64,000 bases of DNA from contig JBAMJV010001845.1 of the NCBI GenBank assembly GCA_037951105.1, positions 26,819 to 90,818 on the forward strand, read 5' to 3'. The stretch's first letter is position 1; each line of letters opens with the position of its first letter. The translations under genes and the position numbers were made by a program. Below the pieces are notes generated by a model, which saw nothing but the letters and a program-made list of their open reading frames with translations, made no database searches and had not been told where the DNA came from. Of this stretch, positions 18,996-30,251 are shown piece by piece. This DNA is from Echinarachnius parma. Its lineage: Eukaryota; Echinodermata; Echinoidea; Clypeasteroida; Echinarachniidae.

Positions 18996-20682
18996 AAGTG
19001 AAACGATTGATCAGTATGCTACAGAGTTGAGACATCGCGCACAGTCGTGTGAGTTCGGAGATTTGACAAACAGTTTGATTCAGGATAGAATTATCTGCGG
19101 AATGCTGGATAATGGGGTCCGTGAACGTCTATTGAGGCAAGATACGTTAACACTCGATAAGGCATTGCAGCTATGTCGTGCTGCTGAAACTACTCGAGCT
19201 CAAGCCAATGAGTTGAGTTCCAAGGATAAGGTCTCCGTCGATGCTCTAGGAAGTAAGAAAAGGTTCTCTTCCAGGTCTCAGCAGAGTTTCAGGCAAGGTG
19301 AAGTTCATAGGCCACGTCAGGGTCAGAATTCAAGGCCGAAACAGAATTCAAAGAGTACATGTGGTAGATGTGGAAATTTCCATGGTTCGAATGGATGTCC
19401 GGCTCAAGGTCAAGTTTGTAGGAAATGTGGTAGGAAAAATCACTTCGCAAAGTGTTGTAAAATACCAGTTGACAGAGTAATCAATGAGTTGCAGAATCTG
19501 GAGGTCGATGATGATTTCAACGTTGATGTCGTAGAGTCAGTGAAATCAAATGATGACTGGAAGGTCAACTTGATTGTCAATGATAGATCAGTAGAATTCA
19601 AGTTGGATACTGGCGCTCAGACAAATCTAGTTCCGGAATCAGTGTATCAGAGTTTGAAACCAATACCAAAGTTGCATCCGGCGCGTGTGAGGTTGACAGG
19701 TTACAGCGGCGTAACCATCCCGGTCAAGGGACGTTGTTTTGTACAGGTTCAGTACAAAGGTTCAACTCACACCATGAAATTTCTAGTTACTCCAGGAGAA
19801 AGACAACCGTTGCTAGGACTACAAGCATGTGATGCGTTACAGCTTGTAAAAAGAGTATTGAATGTCAAGACTGAATCGAGACATGTGGTCGACGATTACA
19901 AAGACGTGTTTGAAGGGCTAGGATGTGTGCCAGGCAAGCATCACATCACACTAAACAATGATGTCAGACCCGTTCAACACGCATGTAGGAAAGTTCCGTT
20001 TCCAGTTCGAGATCAGCTCAAGGGTGAGCTAGATAAAATGGAATGGATGAAGGTCATCACACCCGTGGATGAGCCCACCGATTGGGTGTCATCACTGGTG
20101 GTAGTCAACAAGAAAAACGGAAAGCTCAGAGTGTGCCTAGATCCTAGAGATCTAAACAGAGCCGTCAAAAGGGAGCACTATCAACTGCCATCTAGAGAGG
20201 AAATCACTGCACAGTTTGCAGGTGCAAAACACTTCAGCAAGCTAGATGCTTCAAGTGGATTCTGGCAGATTGAATTAGATGATGAAAGTTCACAGCTGTG
20301 TACTTTCATAACACCATTCGGAAGGTATCGGTTTCTCAGATTACCTTTCGGAATTTGCAGTGCCCCTGAAGTGTTCCACAAGATTGTGCACAACATGTTT
20401 ACACATATCCAAGGTGTCAACACAATGATGGATGACATTGTCGTCTGGGGTAGCACCCAGGAGGAACACGACACAAGACTCAAAGAGGTCCTTGACATTG
20501 CTAGAAAGGCAAACTTGAAACTGAACAGGGACAAATGTGAGTTCACTGTGAACCAACTGACCTTCATCGGTGACTTGATCAGTGAACAAGGTGTTCAACC
20601 TGATCCGAGAAAAGTCACAGCAATCATGAACATGGAAAGACCACAGTCCAAACAAGATGTTCAAAGATTTCTGGGTATGGTC
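18961..20682 (+). CDS. gypsy gag C-terminus, protease and RT (N-terminal part)
   Basis: The frame continues gag with two zinc knuckles (CGRCGNFHGSNGC; CRKCGRKNHFAKCC, about 19360-19455). Protease follows with LDTGAQTN near 19602, then RT with LDPRDLNRAV, FGICSAPEVF and MDD (in MMDDIVVWG, near 20425). Gag and pol are in one frame here. The reading frame runs on to 20739 only by entering the inserted transposon; the true element sequence stops at 20682. Confidence 0.88.
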
Positions 20683-22661
20683 AAAGATCCTACATACATA
20701 AGATGGTCAACTCTCCCGATTTTACACGGCCGCTGGTGAAACGGAAGCGGAAGCGGTATTTTAGCACATGGAGTCTGCCGCCCGCTAGCGTTGAGCGGGT
20801 AAACTTGAACAATTTATATATTACTTCTATGGTGTCAACCTGGGAATTTTTTGAAATTATATTCAGCGCTTTTACTTTCAAATTATTCTTAATGTGAATA
20901 AAAGTATACATTTTTGGAATGGAAAGTATAGTCAAAGAATTCATTTTTTTTAATATTATATTTCACTCAAAATGCTAGCTTTTCTTTTTTTTTAAGAAAA
21001 TGGCAAGAAATATTGGTCAACTTCACTTGTTCGTTGAAATTTTAGATTTTTGAGTTTAAAATGCTAAACTCGCTTGAAAATCATGATACAACTCTTGAAA
21101 GGTTTGTTATATTTTGAATTTAAGCAATTTAAAATCTGAATTGATGACAAAGGTAATAACTTAATTTTTTGCCTCTTTCCGGTAAAAAAATATAGCCAAA
21201 CTCAATCATTTTGGAAAAAACAAACAAGCGTGATTTTCTAGCAATTTGAGCATTTTAACTCGAATTATTTAAGTTTCTTAGCCACAAAAAAAAATTCATT
21301 TTATTTTTTTTTGCCATTTTCTTTAAAAGAAAAATATTTATTTTTAGGAACAAAATAAACGGGCCTTTAGCAGCTTAATATCACAGCTTATCATTATGAA
21401 TATCTCAAGATTTCATTTCAATCTGAGAATTTCATCTGCTCTTTTTTTATCAATGGGATGGGTTCAGTTATGTGAGTATACATTTGACCATGCATGGCCA
21501 ACGTCACCAAATATGAATTATTGTTAGACTCTGGTCCAGTTTATATCTTTCGCCCATTTTTGTAATGAGCTCATTAAATGACAATGGTTTCTTTAATTTA
21601 TTCAGCGGTTTCTTCAATTTAATCCATAGTTCTCAATAGAGTTTTCACACCTTCCCGGGATCCTTCAGGCTACACAACAGGGGCTGTCAGTTCAAACTTC
21701 TAACTCAACATGGTATTTACAGAAATAGAGACAGCTTAGATATAAACTGGACCTCTATTTATTTGGATTTTCATGATTGAAACAACTACAATAAAATTAT
21801 GACAATACACAATACTGATTAAGAGTTACACTTACGTTATTTATTCAGCTTTCTGGATTTGAGTAAAGCTTTTGACTCTATCAATCACAATATTCTTTTA
21901 CATAAAGAAAAATCTTATGAATTAAGAAGTATAGTACTTTCATGGTTTGAAAATTATCTTAAGCACCGCTATCAAATCGCAGTATATAACAATGTTTGTT
22001 CTTAACTGTTACAAGTTACATGTGGAGTACCCCAAGGATCAATTCTAGAACCACTTCTATTCTTACTATTCATAAATAATTCAGTTAATTGTCCCCATAC
22101 TCTTAAATTTGTGCTTTTTGCTGCTGATACCAATATTCTTTTTTCTCACAATGATATTAATACCTTATGTCAAATTATAAATAATGAAATAAAACATGTA
22201 TCACTATAATGGTTCAATTGTAATAAATTGTCTCTTAATACTTCTAAATATAATTTCATTTACTTCCATCATAAGCAAAGTGCTATTTCAAATGATTCAA
22301 TAAATTCCTTAATAATTAAAATTAATGATATTCTAATTCAGCGTTTTCAATCAACTTATTTCTTAGGTGTAATTATTGACCAACATTTAGCCTGGAAAGA
22401 TTATATACTTGCCATTTCAAACAAAATATCAAAGAGTATTGGTGTCATCAGTAAATTAAGTCATATCTTTCCCCAAAATATATTGATTTTTATTATATAA
22501 TACCATGATCCTGCCAATTTTAATGTACTGTAATCAGCGCTCACCTGGAAACTTTACCCGCTCACCGCTAGTTGGCGCACTCCTTCAAACTCCCACAATT
22601 CCGCGCGTTAGCGTTTCACTTTTTGACCGAGAGTTGATCATCTTATGCATGTAGGATCTTT
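20683..22661. mobile_element. TIR transposon inserted in the gypsy pol gene
   Basis: 1979 bp, flanked by a 9-bp duplication GGTATGGTC (20674-20682 and 22662-22670). TIRs begin AAAGATCCTACAT and match over about 33 bp with two mismatches, then more loosely to GAGCGGGTAAA at about 120 bp. A 9-bp TSD with long TIRs suggests a Mutator-like (MULE) element; no transposase is visible. The AT-rich body contains a decayed LINE RT. Confidence 0.8.
21836..22500 (+). pseudogene. Decayed non-LTR reverse transcriptase fragment
   Basis: The frame reads LDLSKAFDSINHNILLHK, then VTCGVPQGSI and FAADTNI (the FADD box changed to FAAD), then LSLNTSKYN and LGVIIDQHL. Several stops and frameshifts interrupt it. 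It is an AT-rich CR1/Jockey-type RT remnant inside the TIR transposon: inserted in, or captured by, the transposon. Confidence 0.75.
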
Positions 22662-22664
22662 GGT

Positions 22665-23531
22665 ATGGTCAACTATCAAGGAAAGTTCATACCAGATCTC
22701 TCGACTAAGTCAGCGCCACTGAGAAGTCTGCTAGACAAGAAAAATGATTGGATGTGGCAAGAAGCGCAGGAGAACGCATGGCGTCAACTCAAGGAAGCTC
22801 TGACGAAGGAACCGGTGCTGAAGTTCTACGACTGCGCTAGACCAACCAAACTGTCAGCAGATGCGTCGAAGAATGGACTAGGAGCAGTACTACTGCAGCA
22901 ACATGGCGAGGATTGGTGTCCCATAGCCTACGCATCGAGATCAATGACTGATGCAGAAACCCGCTACGCACAGATAGAAAAAGAAATGCTAGCGATGACG
23001 TATGGATGTGAACGATTTCACCAGTACATCCATGGACGACAGGTAGAAGTAGAGACTGATCACAAACCACTCATACCGTTGTTCACGAAACCATTGACTG
23101 ACTGCCCACTTCGCATTCAACGCCTGCTCATCAGGGTGCAGAGATATGATCTGACAGTATCCTACACACCCGGCAAATACATGTACACAGCAGATGCATT
23201 GTCAAGAGCTGTGGATCCAGGGGCTGACATGAATGTGGAGCGCGAAGAAGACATCAAGATATATGTCGATGCAGTCATGATGAACCTGAAAGTGTCATCC
23301 AACAGACGAGAACAGTTTGTTGACGAAACAAAGAAAGACAAGACACTACAGCAGCTGTTAGGAGTCATCAAAGATGGCTGGCCTGAATCAAAACAGCAGT
23401 GTCCAGTAGCTATCCGAGAGTACTGGCACATCAGAAGTGAGCTATCTGAAGCTCAAGGCTTGATACTCAAAGGCAACAAGATTGTTGTACCAGCATCAAT
23501 GAGGCGTCAGATGCATGAGTCAGATCCATGA
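22665..23531 (+). CDS. gypsy RT C-terminus and RNase H
   Basis: It continues pol after the insertion (RFLGMV-NYQGKFIPDLS). RNase H motifs: LSADASKNGLGAVL, YAQIEKEMLAM and TADALSRA. The frame stops at HESDP; the next segment (integrase) is one frame over, so a 1-bp indel lies near 23515. Confidence 0.85.
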   Translation: MVNYQGKFIPDLSTKSAPLRSLLDKKNDWMWQEAQENAWRQLKEALTKEPVLKFYDCARPTKLSADASKNGLGAVLLQQHGEDWCPIAYASRSMTDAETRYAQIEKEMLAMTYGCERFHQYIHGRQVEVETDHKPLIPLFTKPLTDCPLRIQRLLIRVQRYDLTVSYTPGKYMYTADALSRAVDPGADMNVEREEDIKIYVDAVMMNLKVSSNRREQFVDETKKDKTLQQLLGVIKDGWPESKQQCPVAIREYWHIRSELSEAQGLILKGNKIVVPASMRRQMHESDP

Positions 23532-24609
23532 GGGTCACCAGGGCATTGAAAAGTGCAAGAGACGTGCAAGAGTTGTCTTGTATTGGCCCAGAATCAATCA
23601 AGACGTTGCGGAAATGGTACAAAATTGCCATTCGTGCCTGATGTACAAGCCAAAACAGCAGACGGAGAGTCTGCAGCCTCATGCAGTGCCGAACAGACCG
23701 TGGGAGAAAATCGCGGCTGATCTGTTCATGCTGAACAGGAAGGACTACCTAGTGATAGTGGATTACTATTCACAGTTTGTAGAAGTCCGTCAACTGAAAT
23801 CGACTAGCAGCAATGCAGTGATTTTGCAGATGAAAGAAGTCTTTTCAAGACAAGGCACTCCATGTGAGCTAGTGACAGACAATGGTCCGCAGTTTGCAAG
23901 CCGCGAATTTCAGAGCTTTGCAACAGAGTGGGACTTCCGTCACACCACGTCAAGTCCATACTACCCCCAATCAAATAGACTTGCAGAGAATGCAGTGAAG
24001 ATTGTGAAAAATCTCATTCGCAAGAGCCAACAAAGTGGCCAGGATGTCTACAGAGCGCTACAGATCTACAGGAGCACACCACTTGAGTGCGGCAAGTCGC
24101 CGGCGGAACTCCTGTACAGCAGACGATTGAGATCGAACTTGCCCATGATGGACAATCTCCTTGATCCCCAGCACGTCGATCTTCAAACGGTGAGGGAAAG
24201 GAAGGAAGGGCAGAAAGCAAAACAAAAGATACACTATGACCAACACGCTCGAGACCTACCAGAGTTCAGCGTAGGAGATCATGTCAGACTTCAAGACATG
24301 CAGAACAATCGTTGGTCACAACACGGGGTCATCAGGACCAGGCTGCCAAATCGTTCATATTTGGTACAGCTCGACAACGGCGAGATTCGACGACGAAATC
24401 GACGTCATATTCGACCGGCGCCACAACGCAGAGATGAGGGAATCATCGCAGCGCAGACGGACAGCGAATCCGAGGACGTCGCAGTCAACGATGACGATAA
24501 CCACGCACGACGAGGTGATCGACCAGCGTCGCCAGGACCACCAGCGTCATCATACAGGACCACCAGGAGTGGACGACTCTCCAAGCCACCGGAGCGCTTG
24601 GATCTTTAG
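23515..24609 (+). CDS. gypsy integrase
   Basis: The HHCC finger is H-x3-H (HEGHQG) ... CHSC. The D,D-35-E core is IAADLF, VTDNGPQF and NRLAENAVK (the usual Gly before x-AE is Arg-Leu here). The C-terminal domain has IRTRLPNRSYLVQLDNGE, followed by a charged Arg/Pro/Ser tail ending PPERLDL. The true start is upstream in the same polyprotein. Confidence 0.88.
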   Translation: MSQIHEGHQGIEKCKRRARVVLYWPRINQDVAEMVQNCHSCLMYKPKQQTESLQPHAVPNRPWEKIAADLFMLNRKDYLVIVDYYSQFVEVRQLKSTSSNAVILQMKEVFSRQGTPCELVTDNGPQFASREFQSFATEWDFRHTTSSPYYPQSNRLAENAVKIVKNLIRKSQQSGQDVYRALQIYRSTPLECGKSPAELLYSRRLRSNLPMMDNLLDPQHVDLQTVRERKEGQKAKQKIHYDQHARDLPEFSVGDHVRLQDMQNNRWSQHGVIRTRLPNRSYLVQLDNGEIRRRNRRHIRPAPQRRDEGIIAAQTDSESEDVAVNDDDNHARRGDRPASPGPPASSYRTTRSGRLSKPPERLDL

Positions 24610-25859
24610 GATAAATAGAATTTAGTGAAAATAAACAATAAAAAGACTTGCATGATCCATGTTTGGGACTTTAAAAGAAACATGGACAAGAGTTTAAAGG
24701 TATGGTGACAAGAAAACTGCCTCAAAATTGGGTTTTATTGTATCTAAGGTAGATTTTCATGAAGATTACTAATACAAACATATTTTCCTCGTGGGAAAAC
24801 CCGGTAAAATAAAAAAATCAACTTGTAAATTCACTTTCGGAACCCCCGTAAAAAAACTGAGTCCCGGGCGAACAAAAAATGACGTCATCTTTGTGACGTC
24901 ACCTGCAGGCAATCGCAGTTTAGCTCGGTCATAGACGTACACGCTGAGTGCAATACTCACGTTGACACAGCGATATTATTTCCATTTGTTTCAATATTTG
25001 CAAACATTTGTTCAGGTTTATATCATGGACGATATACACTCAGATGTGTAGCTGCATCCTGCTACAATTCATTTCTTAGCAATTCTTAAGCATTTTCAGT
25101 AAAACCTCAATTTACAAGCAAAAACGAGTTTGTTTTACAAGCAAGTCATAGGCTCTGCATGTAAACAATGCACATTCCTCCGCGTTGCGGTCTGCATGTG
25201 ATGTCATGAATCGGGTGACACGTGCGCACATTCCCGCTCTGCTATAAATGACTTTTTTTAGGAGCATGGAACGCCGATGCGTAATAAAGCAAAAAAAGTT
25301 TACCTTTTTTTCCCAACTTAAGGATTTCTTTGAAAAAAAGAGTGTGGTATATCAATAAAGGCACATATGTAAAGCTATAAACCTGAATCAAAGCCGGGAT
25401 TACCCCCCTCCTTTAAAAGGACTATTGAAATAAGACTCTTGAAATTAAATATTGAAAAGATTGTTAAATATTGAAAGTGAAAGTTACATTTTATTATGAC
25501 AAAAAGCATTCAGTTCAAATGTCATATTTGTAATTGTTATGTTTAACAATGTTGTTTTGTTCTCTCCACAGATGTCTGGATGAAGACCATCAGATGGACT
25601 GATTATAGAGTTCACAGTCAAATATGTCATCATGATGAAGTATTTGTAAATGTTTAAAAAACATGCATTGAATGAATAGTTCTTTAAAATATAAGTAAAT
25701 TGAAACATAAAGAAACTCACACAATTATAAAGATGCTGGATTGGTTAATATGCTTTAATTGGTAAAAGTTGAAAGGCGATAAAGAAACAAAATGTTAAGT
25801 GAAATGCATGAATTATAATTGTGTAAAAAGAAAGGAAACCTTCTTTAAAGAAAGGGAGG
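24610..25859 (+). other. Gypsy 3' non-coding region
   Basis: No env-like ORF. Two TGACGTCA/GTGACGTCAC (CRE-like) sites lie at 24880-24902. A stretch near 24690-25400, bounded by TTTAAAGG-type words, may be a further small insertion but I could not prove ends. The polypurine tract is at 25846-25858. Confidence 0.5.
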
Positions 25860-26100
25860 TGTGCTGATAGTACTAGGGTCTGATATTATAGACTAGTATG
25901 TATCGGACATCGTGGATGTCTACGATGTCCGTGTACGTGCACTCAGCTTAACCAGAGTGCACTGTATAAGCAGATTACGTGTTCTACATCTGGCAGACTG
26001 TGTCACGTCAGCAGATCGTCGTGTTTATCGTAATAAAGATTTACACCTGAAATGACTTTGTACTCGACCATTATTGATTAGCATACCACAGAACATTGCA
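25860..26100 (+). repeat. Right LTR of gypsy element
   Basis: 241 bp, nearly identical to the left LTR, followed by the TSD copy ATGTC at 26101-26105. Confidence 0.95.
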
Positions 26101-26105
26101 ATGTC

Positions 26106-26637
26106 GTGGTAGAATTTTGAACATTTTGAAGTTTCAGCGGTGCCTTCCGGTAAGTGACACGCAAACCAAATTCTGCCATGCATTGCCACGTGTCGCCACG
26201 TATAGCCACGGGATTACCCTATTTCTTGCAGTGCACAAAATATAAATCCACTGCTCTTACGACAAAGCTTTACGGGTACGTTTGACTGAGACATTACTGC
26301 ACTTATTACCTTATCGTCTCTCTCTTTCCCCACAGACGAATACACAGAAAATATAACATAATTATTCAACAGATCATTAACATACGGATCAATCTCTGTG
26401 CACTCGCAGTACGATGCCTGCCTCTGGTTTGCCGCTCCACGTCTGACGGGAATAACTTCATATTTTCCGACGTTCAAAGAACCGTTCGCCCCCATTCTTT
26501 CCGTCTTCGTATTACGGCGAATATTTTCACAACATAGTTATAGTTCTCGATAAATTTAATCCGAAAAGAAAAATTAAGCTATTCTATTACACAATGATTC
26601 CACTAACGCGCAAAGGTGCGAACTGTTTTTTAATATT
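26106..26637. other. Diverged flank, homologous to 34760-35670
   Basis: No gene. Positions 26390-26635 resemble 34765-34871 plus 35477-35640 (blocks GGAATAACTTC and CATTCTTTCCGTCTTCGTAT), without the element found there. This gives the pre-insertion ('empty') site for the TIR element at 34872. Confidence 0.6.
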
Positions 26638-28525
26638 AAACAAATATACACAAGTATACTCTAGCGTACGCGGATTGAACAATATCATAGCATAATAAGT
26701 ATGCATACAACTATCAAAGTTATATACATGTAACTTGTATACCACTATAGCAATATTATTATTTTTCAATCAGGTCAGTAGCTATTTAACGTTTCTTTTG
26801 ATGCGTGCAGTGATTGATTCATATTCAGATTTGCTCGAGATGCACTCAACCAAAGAGTTCTAATTTTTCACAGCTGATTTAAATCCTTTACAAATATCGC
26901 TTTTTTAAATATCATAATATTACAAGCGATAAATAGTTAAATTTGACTTCTGAATTATTTGGGGCTCCCAGAATATCTGAAGTGAACAAAAACCAATTAG
27001 TATAAAGACATTAGCCCGAATTTTCATTAGTGGCACAACTGGGCTAAAAAGACATAAACTAACAGTAACCAGTTAAACCGTTCTGCACCTGTGTACCCAT
27101 TGATTGTTGCCATTTGCCACCGAAGATAATTATCATTGTTCCCTTTCATTATCCAGTCAATCCCTCTATAGTTCTGCTTAGGCATTAGAACAAAGGGCCG
27201 CTTGCCATTTCAGTAATAATATAACCGGTCTCCAGTAATGTAATGTCCTAGAGGATACAGGACACAATTTTTCTGATGACCGACTATACTATGACTTAAA
27301 TGTAAAGCGGCCCATTGTCCATTGAACACGCGAGTATTCCGCGCGCCATTGTTAGTGTGCATTCAGCTATGTGCCGAGCGGTGCCGAGAGAATGCGCATA
27401 ATTGGTCAATAGTATGAGGGGCAGTAAGTCTCATTTATCAGACACTGACTTGGTAAAAATCGACAAAAATAGGAACCTGACATGGTCTCACTCAAAGCGC
27501 CCTAAAACATAAACTACACGTTCAAAATTACTTTTCTTGGTATCGTTGTTCATTGAAAAGGACACCCTATCCAATGGACACGTTCATGTTGATACTTTAT
27601 TTTGGGAAGTGCCCCGTTCCGTTTTTTTGGGCCACCCTGTATAGCTAAAAGTGCCACTGATAAGAATTCGGGCCATTGTGTATTATATAAGAAATTATCA
27701 AACATCATCGGGTGAGAGTGAGAAGGGCGTTACGTCAATTTTGTCTGCATACCACTATGTATTGTAGGTCGAACCCTGCTCTAAAAAAATATATATTAAG
27801 CCACATTTTCAGATTATTTCGATTGTTTACAATCTTGATCAAAAACAAAAACAGGCTAGGTTTCTTCGGGGTTCTCAAACTCTCTGAAGTAAAAACAAAG
27901 AGTAACTTAGCGCATGTATATTATGCAGTATACAAAAACAATGTGACTGGTTATAAACCCCTCACAAAAAGTTTCGCGATTCAGTTTGAGCGTTAATTAT
28001 TACTCTCTTGTCCCTATATTATCTGACATGAATTCGGTATCATTGAAAGGCATGTTTATTCCTTATACCCAATTTGTAATAGTTATTGTAATATCTATTA
28101 TGGAATGTGCGTTACATGCACCTAAATATGGGGCCAAGTCAAGATTGAAATGTTGCAAAATGCGTTATTGTGTGAACATTCAAAACACATTAATCTCCAA
28201 ACAAAATTAATGAAGAATTCACATCATAACAAAATAGATATCAACGCTCAAACTTAAATTGCGGAAGTTTTTGGTGAGGGTTTAGTAAAACCCTGCGCTT
28301 GTCGGTAAAAATAAATATTTAGATTGTCAAGCCATTATCGAAAGGCACATCGCAAGCTTTCATTTGATGCTTTATTCTAAAACAATTATGTACAATATTT
28401 GGCAACGATATGATCGTTTACATTTTACTAATATAAGGCTTTTACATGACGTGAACTTATAATTCCCTTTTTTTCAAAACTCATTAATTACCAACAAGTG
28501 CAGGGTTTTGCTATATCCAGTCACA
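26638..28525. repeat. Tandem duplication, copy 1 (about 1.89 kb)
   Basis: About 99% identical to 28526-30251 plus 34572-34745; I count roughly a dozen differences. Short open frames of 94 and 74 codons recur in both copies but have no recognisable domain. Inside lies a TIR element (27006-27681). Confidence 0.9.
27006..27681. mobile_element. TIR element inside duplication copy 1
   Basis: Its ends are CATTAGCCCGAATTTTCATT...GTGGCACAACT and the inverted GTGCCACTGATAAGAATTCGG-GCCATTG. There is no transposase ORF. The second copy is at about 28896-29571. Related left ends occur at 17802. Confidence 0.55.
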
Positions 28526-30251
28526 AAACAAATATACACAAGTATATACTCTAGCGTACGCGGATTGAACAATATCATAGCATAATAAGTATGCATACAA
28601 CTATCAAAGTTATATACATGTAACTTGTATACCACTATAGCAATATTATTATTTTTCAATCAGGTCAGTAGCTATTTAACGTTTCTTTTGATGCGTGCAG
28701 TGATTGATTCATATTCAGATTTGCTCGAGATGCACTCAACCAAAGAGTTCTAATTTTTCACAGCTGATTTAAATCCTTTACAAATATCGCTTTTTTAAAT
28801 ATCATAATATTAAAAGCGATAAATAGTTAAATTTGACTTCTGAATTATTTGGGGCTCCCAGAATATCTGAAGTGAACAAAAACCAATTAGTATAAAGACA
28901 TTAGCCCGAATTTTCATTAGTGGCACAACTGGGCTAAAAAGACATAAACTAACAGTAACCAGTTAAACCGTTCTGCACCTGTGTACCCATTGATTGTTGC
29001 CATTTGCCACCGAAGATAATTATCATTGTTCCCTTTCATTATCCAGTCAATCCCTCTATAGTTCTGCTTAGGCATTAGAACAAAGGGCCGCTTGCCATTT
29101 CAGTAATAATATAACCGGTCTCCAGTAATGTAATGTCCTGGAGGATACAGGACACAATTTTTCTGATGACCGACTATACTATGACTTAAATGTAAAGCGG
29201 CCCATTGTCCATTGAACACGCGAGTATTCCGCGCGCCATTGTTAGTGTGCATTCAGCTATGTGCCGAGCGGTGCCGAGAGAATGGGCATAATTGGTCAAT
29301 AGTATGAGGGGCAGTAAGTCTCATTTATCAGACACTGACTTGGTAAAAATCGACAAAAATAGGAACCTGACATGGTCTCACTCAAAGCGCCCTAAAACAT
29401 AAACTACACGTTCAAAATTACTTTTCTTGGTATCGTTGTTCATTGAAAAGGACACCCTATCCAATGGACACGTTCATGTTGATACTTTATTTTGGGAAGT
29501 GCCCCGTTCCGTTTTTTTGGGCCACCCTGTATAGCTAAAAGTGCCACTGATAAGAATTCGGGCCATTGTGTACTATATAAGAAATTATCAAACATCATCG
29601 GGTGAGAGTGAGAAGGGCGTTACGTCAATTTTGTCTGCATACCACTATGTATTGTAGGTCGAACCCTGCTCTAAAAAAATATATATTAAGCCACATTTTC
29701 AGATTATTTCGATTGTTTACAATCTTGATCAAAAACAAAAAAAGGCTAGGTTTCTTCGGGGTTCTCAAACTCTCTGAAGTAAAAACAAAGAGTAACTTAG
29801 CGCATGTATATTATGCAGTATACAAAAACAATGTGACTGGTTATAATCCCCTCACAAAAAGTTTCGCGATTCAGTTTGAGCGTTAATTATTACTCTCTTG
29901 TCCCTATATTATCTGACATGAATTCGGTATCATTGAAAGGCATGTTTATTCCTTATACCCAATTTGTAATAGTTATTGTAATATCTATTATGGAATGTGC
30001 GTTACATGCACCTAAATATGGGGCCAAGTCACGATTGAAATGTTGCAAAATGCGTTATTGTGTGAACATTCAAAACACATTAATCTCCAAACAAAATTAA
30101 TGAAGAATTCACATCATAACAAAATAGATATCAACGCTCAAACTTAAATTGCGGAATTTTTTGGTGAGGGGTTTAGTAAAACGTTGCGCTTGTCGGTAAA
30201 AATAAATATTTAGATTGTCAAGCCATTATCGAAAGGCACATCGCAAGCTTT

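Larger units (their letters stand above)
18082..26100 (+). mobile_element. Ty3/gypsy LTR retrotransposon (Mag/SURL-like), broken
   Basis: Complete borders: 241-bp LTRs at both ends differing at one base that I can see, a 5-bp TSD ATGTC on both flanks, a PBS starting TGGTGTTAAGAAG right after the left LTR, and a polypurine tract AAAGAAAGGGAGG right before the right LTR. Internal order is gag with two CCHC knuckles, protease, RT, RNase H, integrase. Two frameshifts (near 18970 and 23520) and a nested 1979-bp transposon make it non-autonomous. The near-identical LTRs mean a recent insertion, so the lesions are young. The RT motif and overall layout look most like the Mag/SURL lineage; that assignment is by eye. 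Confidence 0.92.

Noticed and set aside
27712..28210. 94- and 74-codon frames repeated at 29602-30100
   Set aside because: Conserved only because the DNA is a recent duplication. No domain, and the two frames overlap across a stop.
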